Made by a program: the position numbers and the translations under genes. Below the pieces are notes generated by a model, which had not been told where the DNA came from, did not search any database, and worked only from the letters and a program-made list of their open reading frames with translations. This document shows positions 53,411 through 61,026 of a DNA stretch of 64,000 nucleotides, piece after piece. Source of the stretch: CAZSNT01 sp964607765 (lineage in GTDB: Bacteria; Verrucomicrobiota; Lentisphaeria; Oligosphaerales; JABHEG01); assembly GCA_964607765.1 (NCBI GenBank), contig CAZSNT010000007.1, positions 41,991-105,990 on the forward strand, read 5' to 3'. The stretch's first letter is position 1; each line of letters begins with the position of its first letter.

Positions 53411-54001
53411 GGACACTCCCCGGACCGCCGCTCACGGCCGCGCTTCGCAGTGTCACGAAACCCGAGGCGGCGGCAGCCCTGAAACATGCCACATTTGCCT
53501 CGTCGCGCAAGCGCTCCGAGGGGCAACAGCCACATGCTCCGGCGCCCTGAGTGTTCAATGCTCGGTATGGCCTCAGTCGTGCGGCGTGATGCCGCACGAT
53601 CTGGTTTTCCGGGCGTGCGAGTACTGTACTCTCGGGCGGGAGCCCGCGTCGATTGCGGTCGGCAGCGGTCGATTGCACCCGATTGCAGTCGGATTTGCTC
53701 TTCCGAGCCTTCAGGAGTGGTTACGGATGTTGGAGTCCGCTTGAGGGGGCCTTGGATGCGATTTCCGGGGGAGAGCTGTATTGTATACTAAGACGGAGGA
53801 GGATCTGGCTGCGATCAAGGCTTGGTTTGAGCCCGGGGAGGCAGCTCTAAGGAGCTCGGATCCAAGATGATCGATATCTTGATAGACCTATTCCGTCTTC
53901 CCGACATGGCTGATCCGTGTTGTGGGGATTGGCGTCCATCTTGCGCTTTGCTCACTCGAGACTGAACTGGCGCAACCCAAACACGCCGGGAGGGCCGGCC
54001 A
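53411..54001. other. Spacer with degenerate short repeats and a possible small gene
   Basis: 591 bp between trkH and the proline-rich protein gene. It holds a heptamer-type tract (GAGTGTTCAATGCTCGG, near 53549), a run of GATTGCAG-like repeats at 53649-53690 that matches one at 19363-19380, and the short frame 53781-53870 described separately. There is no clear promoter. Confidence 0.5.
53781..53870 (+). CDS. Candidate 29-residue protein or gene remnant
   Basis: A TTG at 53781 preceded by GGGGGAG at 6-7 nt spacing opens a 29-codon frame ending in TGA. The peptide begins YTKTEEDLAAIKAWFEPGE, with the amphipathic, Glu/Ala/Lys-rich look of a real helix, unlike the surrounding spacer. It could be a small protein or the N-terminal remnant of a decayed gene. 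I do not recognise it. Confidence 0.3.
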   Translation: MYTKTEEDLAAIKAWFEPGEAALRSSDPR

Positions 54002-55636
54002 GTGAAACTGATGCTCAGTGTCGTGGCGGCGGTCCTGCTCTTCGCGCGGCATGCGGGCGCTGGTTCCGTCGGGGGCCGTGAGGAGAGGCTCCAGGCATAC
54101 CGTGCTGCGTATGCGACGTGGAAGGCGGCGCGGGTGTCTGCCGCCGCGTCTGCTCGCACGGCGCCGGAGTATCAGCGTCTCGCCGCGCGGTTCGAGGAGG
54201 CGAGGGACAAACAGGTGGCCGCTATTCGCCGCCTCTTTCCTGAGCAACAGTTGGAGATCAAGGATGCCGAGGTTCTCTTTGACAGGGACTGGCGTGAATA
54301 TGCAGAGAGAGGCCCGTTGCCGGAGGGATCCAAAGACGCTCGGGACTCCTACATTGCGACGAAGCAGGCGCTGGAGTCATACCTGGAGGCCCGGAATCCC
54401 GCCTTGAGGACAGCCGCCCGCGAACTCCGCCGGATCAAGAAGGACATGTTCGGCGCGTCCGAGCCGTACGCAGTTCCTTCTGCCCCTCCTTTCCCAACTC
54501 CTTCCCCCAAACTCCATGTTCCTCCTCCTCCGCGTGCTGCTTCGGTGGGTAACGTTGACTCAGGGAGCACCAGAGGGCGCGCGGAACGCGTGCCGCCAAG
54601 CAAGGAAGAACGCACCGAACGCGTACCGATGAGCAAGGAGGAGCGCATTGAACGCGCGATAGAGATCCGCAATTGGATACTGAAGCTACAGAGACAGCAG
54701 CGGCAACAGGCCGGAACCTCCGGGGGGGGCGCTTCCAGCCCGGACCAGAATGCGGAGAAACCGCCTGTGGCTTCCGAGGTGCGTATGACCCCGGTGATGC
54801 CTCCCCCGCCTCCTCCTCCGCCTGGCGTTCCGCTGAGCAAAGAAGAGCGCTTGAAGCGTGCAGACGAGATTCGCGATCGGATAGGGAAGATGCGCGGCCG
54901 GCAGGAGAGCGGAAGCCCCGAGAACCTGGCCCCCAGCCCAACGCGGGAGACGGGGAAGCAGGTGCAGCCCCCCTCCCGTCCTGCTGGCCTTCCAATGACC
55001 AGAGGAGAGCGCATACAGCGCGCGGAGGAGATCCGCAATCAGATACGGGCGATGCAGGCGGGACACCAGCCCGGCCGGGACTCCACATCGCCACGCAATC
55101 AGCATTCTGCACCGCAGCGTCTGCTTCGGTCTCTGGAGCGTTTTGCGGAGCCCGGTGGTTCGCCGGAAGAGAAGAGGCGGAAGCAGCTCACACTGAAGGC
55201 TCTGCAGGATGCGGATCCCGAATCGCTGGGGACCCCCAAGCTGGTCCATGCCGTCTGCTTCCTTGCAGCCAAGGACAAGGGCGTGATCGAAGTTCGGTGG
55301 ATTTCGGCGGCGCCTGGTGCTGACGGGGTTGAGCTGTTTTTCAACGATGGTCCCTCGGAGTTCGCGCATTTTCCGGAGTGGTGCGAGGAGGCGAACCGGC
55401 AGGCGGCCAAGAGCGTCGTCGTCTTCACCGGGATCGTGCATACGAGGCATACGGGTCGTTGGGGGGGAGTCAACCTGACAGCGCTCTCGTCGGTGAGACT
55501 CACAGCGGACGACAGGCCAGTGTCAGATTCGCTCCATGTCGTGAGGATCCGAAGCAACGACAGCTCGGTCGAGAACTACCTTGACCCCAAAGACGTTCCC
55601 TCATTTGACGACAGCGGAAAGCTGCTTCGACCGTAG
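54002..55636 (+). CDS. Secreted proline-rich protein with SKEER repeats
   Basis: 544 residues, family not recognised. A signal peptide (1-20) and a helical region (25-150) are followed by alternating proline-rich linkers and copies of a helical motif SKEERxxRAxEIRNxI: one extended copy at 200-231 (with an extra SKEER start), one at 279-300 and one, less exact, at 332-352. An eight-proline run (267-274) precedes the second copy. Residues 405-544 form a beta-rich domain. The GTG at 54002 has GGAGG 9 nt upstream. The layout suggests a scaffold that presents short peptide ligands in the periplasm or outside the cell. Confidence 0.75.
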   Translation: MKLMLSVVAAVLLFARHAGAGSVGGREERLQAYRAAYATWKAARVSAAASARTAPEYQRLAARFEEARDKQVAAIRRLFPEQQLEIKDAEVLFDRDWREYAERGPLPEGSKDARDSYIATKQALESYLEARNPALRTAARELRRIKKDMFGASEPYAVPSAPPFPTPSPKLHVPPPPRAASVGNVDSGSTRGRAERVPPSKEERTERVPMSKEERIERAIEIRNWILKLQRQQRQQAGTSGGGASSPDQNAEKPPVASEVRMTPVMPPPPPPPPGVPLSKEERLKRADEIRDRIGKMRGRQESGSPENLAPSPTRETGKQVQPPSRPAGLPMTRGERIQRAEEIRNQIRAMQAGHQPGRDSTSPRNQHSAPQRLLRSLERFAEPGGSPEEKRRKQLTLKALQDADPESLGTPKLVHAVCFLAAKDKGVIEVRWISAAPGADGVELFFNDGPSEFAHFPEWCEEANRQAAKSVVVFTGIVHTRHTGRWGGVNLTALSSVRLTADDRPVSDSLHVVRIRSNDSSVENYLDPKDVPSFDDSGKLLRP

Positions 55637-55666
55637 CAACCAGGCTGGCCGTCGTCACGAGCCCCG

Positions 55667-56434
55667 TCACGCCGTGAGCGTTTTCACGAACTCCAGGTTG
55701 CGGGCCGCGTTGCCTTGCGGATCGTCGCCCGGGCGTGTTTCCAGCACGATGTAGTTGTCGTAGCCGATATCTCTGAGCGCTGCTGCTGCACCGTCGAAAT
55801 CGACTTGGCCCTGCCCGAGCATGTTACCGTCGGTGTCTTTGGCGTGGACCATGACGACGTGCTCGCCCAACTGCCGCAGCTCCGCCTCGATGTCGTAGCC
55901 CAGGTTCGTGGTGTTCGCGGTGTCGTAGTAGACCTTGATACGGTCGGAGGCGACGGTGTCGATGATTCTCAGGAGCTGGTCTGCGGTGAAGGTGGTTTCG
56001 AGATCCAGGTTCACCTGCAGTTCCTCGGCCGTGTCGGCCAGGCGTCTGAATCCGTTGCACAGCCGGTCCCAGGTCTGCTGCGGCCAGTCGGTAACGTCGC
56101 GCGGGAACATGGGTACGAGGATGTCGCTGACACCAAGCGCGGCGCACGTGCGGATGACGTGTGTCATGATCGTGCGGCCTTCGGCACGCTTCTGCTCGTC
56201 GGGCAGGGAAGGGTTGCAGGAGCCGAACACGCCGGGGGACAGCGACGACACCTCGATGCCGGCCGCCTCGGCGTATCCCGCCAGTGTCTCGGGGCCGTCC
56301 GGACGCCAGAGCAGGCTGTCAGCGTAGTTCTTGCCAATGCACACCTCGACTCCGTCGAAGCCGATATCGGCAGCCACGTTGAATACACTGTCCAGAGGCT
56401 GCCTCAACAGTCCATCGCGAATACCGAATTTCAT
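55667..56434 (-). CDS. Sugar phosphate isomerase/epimerase (TIM barrel)
   Basis: 255 residues, xylose isomerase-like AP_endonuc_2 fold. Metal-site motifs visible are LDLETTF (Glu), VYYDTANTTN (Asp), VMVHAKDTDG (His/Asp) and IVLETRP (Glu). Such enzymes interconvert ketoses, keto-inositols or oxidised sugars, often next to Gfo/Idh/MocA dehydrogenases, as here. It is the last gene of the three-gene glycan unit. The specific substrate cannot be deduced. Confidence 0.88.
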   Translation of the reverse strand: MKFGIRDGLLRQPLDSVFNVAADIGFDGVEVCIGKNYADSLLWRPDGPETLAGYAEAAGIEVSSLSPGVFGSCNPSLPDEQKRAEGRTIMTHVIRTCAALGVSDILVPMFPRDVTDWPQQTWDRLCNGFRRLADTAEELQVNLDLETTFTADQLLRIIDTVASDRIKVYYDTANTTNLGYDIEAELRQLGEHVVMVHAKDTDGNMLGQGQVDFDGAAAALRDIGYDNYIVLETRPGDDPQGNAARNLEFVKTLTA

Positions 56435-56542
56435 TGTTGTGGTCTCCTGTTGGCCAAGCTGGTTTCTGTCAGTGGGATAGGAATAGGTTTGGGAGCGGGT
56501 TTGAGGTGGAGAGTCAGCATGTTGGGTTGGTCGCTGTCGTGC

Positions 56543-57598
56543 CTATAGCGGCAGTTGCACGGGTACGCCATTGTCAGCGGACCGGTAGGCGGCCTCAGCG
56601 ATTTCGATGCCGGCTCGGCCCACCTGCCCCGATGTGGTGGGGGTCTCTTCGCCCGCGATGCACTTCAGCCAGTGCTCGATGCTGGCTCCCTTGGCGGCGT
56701 AGGCCCAATAGCGACGTTTGCGTGCCTGTTCCGCCACGCTGCGGTATGTGTCATCGTCCGGGACGGTCGGCCGGAACTCCGCCGGCTCGGTCATGTCGTG
56801 CGTTTTCCAGGTGAGGAGGCCCTGTGAGACTGTTGCGGACCCGTTGGCACACACCACGCCGTCAGCGCCCGTGCCGAGCTCGGCCGCCCAGCTCTTGATC
56901 AGCATGCCCGTGCCGCCGTTGCGGAACCGTGCGGTGAGCACGGCGTTGTTTTCCACAGCCGCCTTGGCGTTCGGGTAGGTGCCGCCCAGCGGCACGTGGC
57001 TTGTCTGGGCGTATACGGAATCGACAGCACCGTAGAGCCAGAGCCAGATATCCAGATTGTGGATCGCCTGCTCAACGAGCATGCCGCCCGATTCTTCGCG
57101 CACGAACAGCCACGGATGCGCCGGCTTGAACCAGCCCACCTGGTGGCAGTAGGCCAGGTGCATGTCACCCAGCGTCCCGTTGCGGAGCAGCTCTCTGAGC
57201 TTCGCGTAGGCGGGATTGAACGGCATCATGTATGCCACCTGGAGTGCGACATTCGCCGTGGCGGCGGCTTCGAGCATCAGGTCTGCTTCCGCCACGGTCC
57301 GGCACATGGGTTTCTCCACAAAGACGTGTTTGCCCGCCTGCGCTGCGGCCACAGCGATCTCACAGTGCGGCCGCGGGTGGGTGGCCAGGTCGATGGCGTC
57401 GATATCGTCGCGTTCGAGCAGCTCCCGGTAGTCTGTGCAGGCTGTGGCGCTGAACCGCGCAGCCGTCTCCTCGGCGCGTTCCGGGACCACGTCACATGCG
57501 GCAACGATCCGGGCCCTTTCCGTCATCTCGTAGTACGGCGTGTGCAGATTCCGGAATATGCCGCCGCATCCCACCGCTCCGACTCTGATTGCGTCCAT
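56543..57598 (-). CDS. Gfo/Idh/MocA family oxidoreductase
   Basis: 351 residues. N-terminal Rossmann domain: IRVGAVGCGGIFRNLH, VAACDVVPERAEE, ATHPRPHCEIA, and the EKP motif in GKHVFVEKPMCR that holds NAD and the catalytic lysine. The C-terminal part is the family's beta-sheet domain, with VEQAIHNLDIWLWL near its active His. It oxidises or reduces a sugar or inositol. It lies between the GH112-like gene and the isomerase gene on one transcript. Confidence 0.92.
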   Translation of the reverse strand: MDAIRVGAVGCGGIFRNLHTPYYEMTERARIVAACDVVPERAEETAARFSATACTDYRELLERDDIDAIDLATHPRPHCEIAVAAAQAGKHVFVEKPMCRTVAEADLMLEAAATANVALQVAYMMPFNPAYAKLRELLRNGTLGDMHLAYCHQVGWFKPAHPWLFVREESGGMLVEQAIHNLDIWLWLYGAVDSVYAQTSHVPLGGTYPNAKAAVENNAVLTARFRNGGTGMLIKSWAAELGTGADGVVCANGSATVSQGLLTWKTHDMTEPAEFRPTVPDDDTYRSVAEQARKRRYWAYAAKGASIEHWLKCIAGEETPTTSGQVGRAGIEIAEAAYRSADNGVPVQLPL

Positions 57599-57641
57599 GG
57601 CCGTTCCTCCGTCGTTCTGCTACGCGTTACTCGTTGCCGGA

Positions 57642-60600
57642 TCAATGGCGCTGCGCCGCCGCCGTCACATGCAGGAATCGCACCACGCGCCCGGTCACCT
57701 CACAGTTGAATCCGGTCGCCAAAGTCCCGGGCGCTCCCCGTGCCACAACAGCGCCGGTCACGGCATCGCGGAGTGCCAGCTCCGTGTTCGGCCTGACGTC
57801 GAAACCCAGCGCCTGAAAGTCGGCACGGACGGTGCACTGACGCGGCGCGCGCGTGTTGTTGGCTGCGACGAGCAGCCTCGCAGCGGGGTACGCGTAGACG
57901 GACACATCGGGACTGTCCGCCTCGAGCCGGGTCCAGAGCGCTTCCTTGCCGGCTGCCCAGAACACGGCGCGTTGCAGGATGCGGCCGTACGCCGGTCCCA
58001 CGCTGTAGCCGCTGATGTAGGCCGTGCGGCCCTGTCCGGCGTTACGCGCCATCACTGCGGGGAAATCGCCTGCAGTCTGTTCCGACTTGAACAGCACGGC
58101 GGCAGCGGCGTCCACCAGCCGGGGCCGGACCTGCGTGAGGACGGCGGGCAGGGCGTTCGGCGCGCCCTCACAGATCCAGTGTGCGGTATCGGTTCGGACC
58201 TTGTTCTCGCGGCGTGCACTGTGCGGGCCTTTCTCCAGGAAAATGGTGTCGAACCGTGAGTATGAATCCGGGCCCGCGTCGGGCTCGGCCGGCCCCGCGA
58301 AGTCCACACCGAGAAGCGGCGCCAGGCGCCACACCTGTCCGGCTGTGCGGTAGTGCGAGGGGGCGCCAACTCCAATCAGGCCGCCGCCGCGCTCGACGAA
58401 GCCGGTCATGGCCGCCACGATGCGGTCGTCTGCCCAGTGGAACCCGCCGCTGTACGCGCTGCCCGGCTCGCCGAAGTTGAGCAGTACGTGCGCGTCGTCC
58501 GGCACGCCGTTTTCCGCGATCTCCCGGAGCGCGAGGAACCGGACGTTGACGGGCAGATCGGTCAGATGCGTGAGGATCTGGACAGATTCGTTGACCTGCA
58601 GCCAGTTGCACCAGGCCCGCACGCCCCCCCAGGCGTTGACGACGTAGAGGTTCAGATCGTGTCTGAACACGTCGTGCTGCCCGGTCAGCGCGTGCATGGC
58701 GCGGAACTCGTCGGTGATGTCCTGCATCTTGTCGGCGAGTCGCTGGTCGCGCAGCCCGATTCGGAGCGTTTCACCGCCCCAGGTCAGGCCGTCCGGCATG
58801 TTGAACAGCGCGCCCTTGCGGATCTTGAGCCACACGGTTTCCAGCCGTGCCGCGGGGTTCGCGTGCCGGAATAACTCGGCCCAGGAGAACCACGGCGAGA
58901 AGCGCATGATCTTGCGCGTGGGTCCGGGCGTGTCGGTCAGCATCCGCACAATCACGTCGGAGTTGCAGGCTTTGACGATTTCGTCCATGCCGGTGGCTTC
59001 GTAGAAGTCGAGGTGCGGCTCCATGCCGAGCCAGTGATCGCCCCAGAACACGCGCGTTCTGATGCCGCGCGCGTGCGCCAAGTCCACGAGCTGTTTGGTC
59101 AGGCGCTCGACGGCTTCCTGCCGGAACCGCATCCACTCGAGGTATTCGGGGCGCGGCGGGTAGTTCACATCGCCGTAGCGTCCACCGTCGACGAGCCACG
59201 TGGGGTCGAATGGGATACCGGTCCGCGTCTCGAACGCGGCCTGGTTCGCGGGGCCTGCGCCCCATTGGTAGCTGTAGAAGAAGTGCCACGAGGCGCGCTG
59301 CAGCGTGGGGTGGTTGCGGACGCGTCGCGTGAGCTTGGGGAAGGGATAGAACAGGCTGGTCGGCCGGTATACATCGAGCCCCGGCATCTGCGCGAAGTAG
59401 CCGTCGGCCTTGCGCAGGATCATGGCCATGCAGCCCGGGACCTCGGGCTCCGCGAAGGAGTGGAAGAACTCGAGCTTGCCGCAATACACGAGAATCGCAG
59501 CCCGGTAGAGGTGACCGGCTATCGGTTTGTGGACGCGGATCCGGCCGCCGTCTCTGTCGAACGTCCAGGATTCCTGACGCAGCGTCTCGCCCGTGCTGAC
59601 GTTGTAAACGCGCCAGGTGCGACCGGGGTTCGCCGTGTTGAGTTCGTATTCCTCAGGGCTGTAGTCTGCGAGCGGCTCGATCAGCGCCTCAGCGGGCGTT
59701 GCTTCCACGGCATGCGTCAGCAGGTAGCGCTGCTGTCGGTCTTCCGGATGCCGTTCGGCCCAGGTCTCGCTGAATCGGGCCGGTGCGCGTGCCACGACGG
59801 TGCGGAACCCGGCTTCCTTAAGCTGCTTGATGGTGGCGGGGCTGGTGTGCACGACTGTGTCGCATCCCAGCCGTCGGATGCGGCGCATGTCATCGTCCGT
59901 GAAGGTGCGGACGCTGCCCGGCATGATGGTCAGGAGCGGACGCTGCGACTCGGGTGTGCGCGCCACAACCCGCCGGACACCCGCACGGTAACACAGCTGA
60001 CGCAGCCCGCTCTCCGTACTATTGGTCGCGGCGAGCACCGGCCCGAGGACGCGCAACGCCATGGCATGGTCGCCGGCTCGGGCCAACGTCTCGGCTTGCG
60101 TGAGGTGTCGGTCCAGCTCGACGACCGCCGCGGCGAGTGTCCCCTCCCACTGCTCGGCAGCGTCCAGCTTGCGGAGGCGCGCAACCGCGTCGCGCGCCCT
60201 GTCGAGCGCGGCCGTGACAGCCTGTGGCCTCGCGTCTCTGCCGGCCATTCGGTCCACGCGCACGTTGCCGAAGGGCGGACCGCGATGGTAGGTCTTGCCG
60301 TTGTCCCAGCGGAAGTCCACGGGCAGTCGGAGTTCGTAGTCGCCCTCGAACTTGAGGAACTCGCCCGGTGTGTCGAACGTGAAGACACCGGTCTCGCGGT
60401 CCAGCGACGCGGTGACCTCCAGCTCCAGCGTTTCCGGTATGGTGACCAGTCGCAGCGTGGTGATCTTCTGCGCCTGCTCCTCGTGGCAGCGGAACCGGAT
60501 GCGGACCGAGCCGCCGGGCGCGACCTCGCGCGGTGTCACGTCGACCGACGCCATATCGATCAGCACGGGCGCCCACGGGCCGCCGTCCGCGTGCGGCTGT

Positions 60601-60662
60601 GCGCGCCCGGCCGATGTGCCCACAGCCATCGCCAGGCTCAGTCCCAATGCGACTTTTCCCAT
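57642..60662 (-). CDS. Exported GH112-like galactosyl-N-acetylhexosamine phosphorylase
   Basis: 1006 residues. A signal peptide (1-21) and an N-terminal region of about 230 residues (beta-sandwich, then helices) precede a catalytic part that resembles lacto-N-biose phosphorylases: PGHxY-like AGHLYRAAI (382-390), GDHWLGMEP (541-549), a RMLTDTPG stretch (573-580), IRKGALFNMPDGLTWGG (614-630), NAWGGVRAWCNW and the glutamine-amidotransferase-like domain with NFGEPGSAYSGG and GGGLIGVGAPSHY. Known GH112 enzymes are cytoplasmic and use phosphate to split Gal-beta-1,3-GlcNAc/GalNAc. This one seems exported, so hydrolysis or a different donor is possible. Confidence 0.78.
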   Translation of the reverse strand: MGKVALGLSLAMAVGTSAGRAQPHADGGPWAPVLIDMASVDVTPREVAPGGSVRIRFRCHEEQAQKITTLRLVTIPETLELEVTASLDRETGVFTFDTPGEFLKFEGDYELRLPVDFRWDNGKTYHRGPPFGNVRVDRMAGRDARPQAVTAALDRARDAVARLRKLDAAEQWEGTLAAAVVELDRHLTQAETLARAGDHAMALRVLGPVLAATNSTESGLRQLCYRAGVRRVVARTPESQRPLLTIMPGSVRTFTDDDMRRIRRLGCDTVVHTSPATIKQLKEAGFRTVVARAPARFSETWAERHPEDRQQRYLLTHAVEATPAEALIEPLADYSPEEYELNTANPGRTWRVYNVSTGETLRQESWTFDRDGGRIRVHKPIAGHLYRAAILVYCGKLEFFHSFAEPEVPGCMAMILRKADGYFAQMPGLDVYRPTSLFYPFPKLTRRVRNHPTLQRASWHFFYSYQWGAGPANQAAFETRTGIPFDPTWLVDGGRYGDVNYPPRPEYLEWMRFRQEAVERLTKQLVDLAHARGIRTRVFWGDHWLGMEPHLDFYEATGMDEIVKACNSDVIVRMLTDTPGPTRKIMRFSPWFSWAELFRHANPAARLETVWLKIRKGALFNMPDGLTWGGETLRIGLRDQRLADKMQDITDEFRAMHALTGQHDVFRHDLNLYVVNAWGGVRAWCNWLQVNESVQILTHLTDLPVNVRFLALREIAENGVPDDAHVLLNFGEPGSAYSGGFHWADDRIVAAMTGFVERGGGLIGVGAPSHYRTAGQVWRLAPLLGVDFAGPAEPDAGPDSYSRFDTIFLEKGPHSARRENKVRTDTAHWICEGAPNALPAVLTQVRPRLVDAAAAVLFKSEQTAGDFPAVMARNAGQGRTAYISGYSVGPAYGRILQRAVFWAAGKEALWTRLEADSPDVSVYAYPAARLLVAANNTRAPRQCTVRADFQALGFDVRPNTELALRDAVTGAVVARGAPGTLATGFNCEVTGRVVRFLHVTAAAQRH

Positions 60663-61026
60663 GCCGGAACTCCTCGCCTGCAGAAGCGTGCCGGTGTGAC
60701 AGGTGCGCTACCAGCCCGCACGCCAATATAGCAGCTCCCGTTCCCCAAGGACCATCTGTGCCACCGGCATCTTCCGGAACGGTCGGCGTGGGAACCTGTC
60801 TGATGTTCGCCAGGGCCATGTCACCAGGAGGCGCCTGTGGCCATCTACAGCGTGATGACCGACAGGTCGGAGTGAGCGCGTTCGAGGGCCTGCTCGAAGG
60901 TCACCACTGCGAGAGCTGCGCCTTCAGCGAACGCGGCCATGCAGGCGTCCGTCCGGGCCTTGGCGGAGTCTGACTGAGCGCATGGTTCGGTGCCGCCAGG
61001 GAAGCTCCAGGGCGGAACGGCTCTGC
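60663..61026. other. Spacer between nrdJ and the GH112-like gene
   Basis: 364 bp. Nothing firm. On the minus strand a 31-codon frame from ATG 60940 to 60845 (AAFAEGAALAVVTFEQALER) looks coding-like but has no ribosome site and may be a gene remnant. A TATATT at about 60728-60723 (minus strand) could be the -10 of the glycan operon, but no matching -35 was found. Confidence 0.35.
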
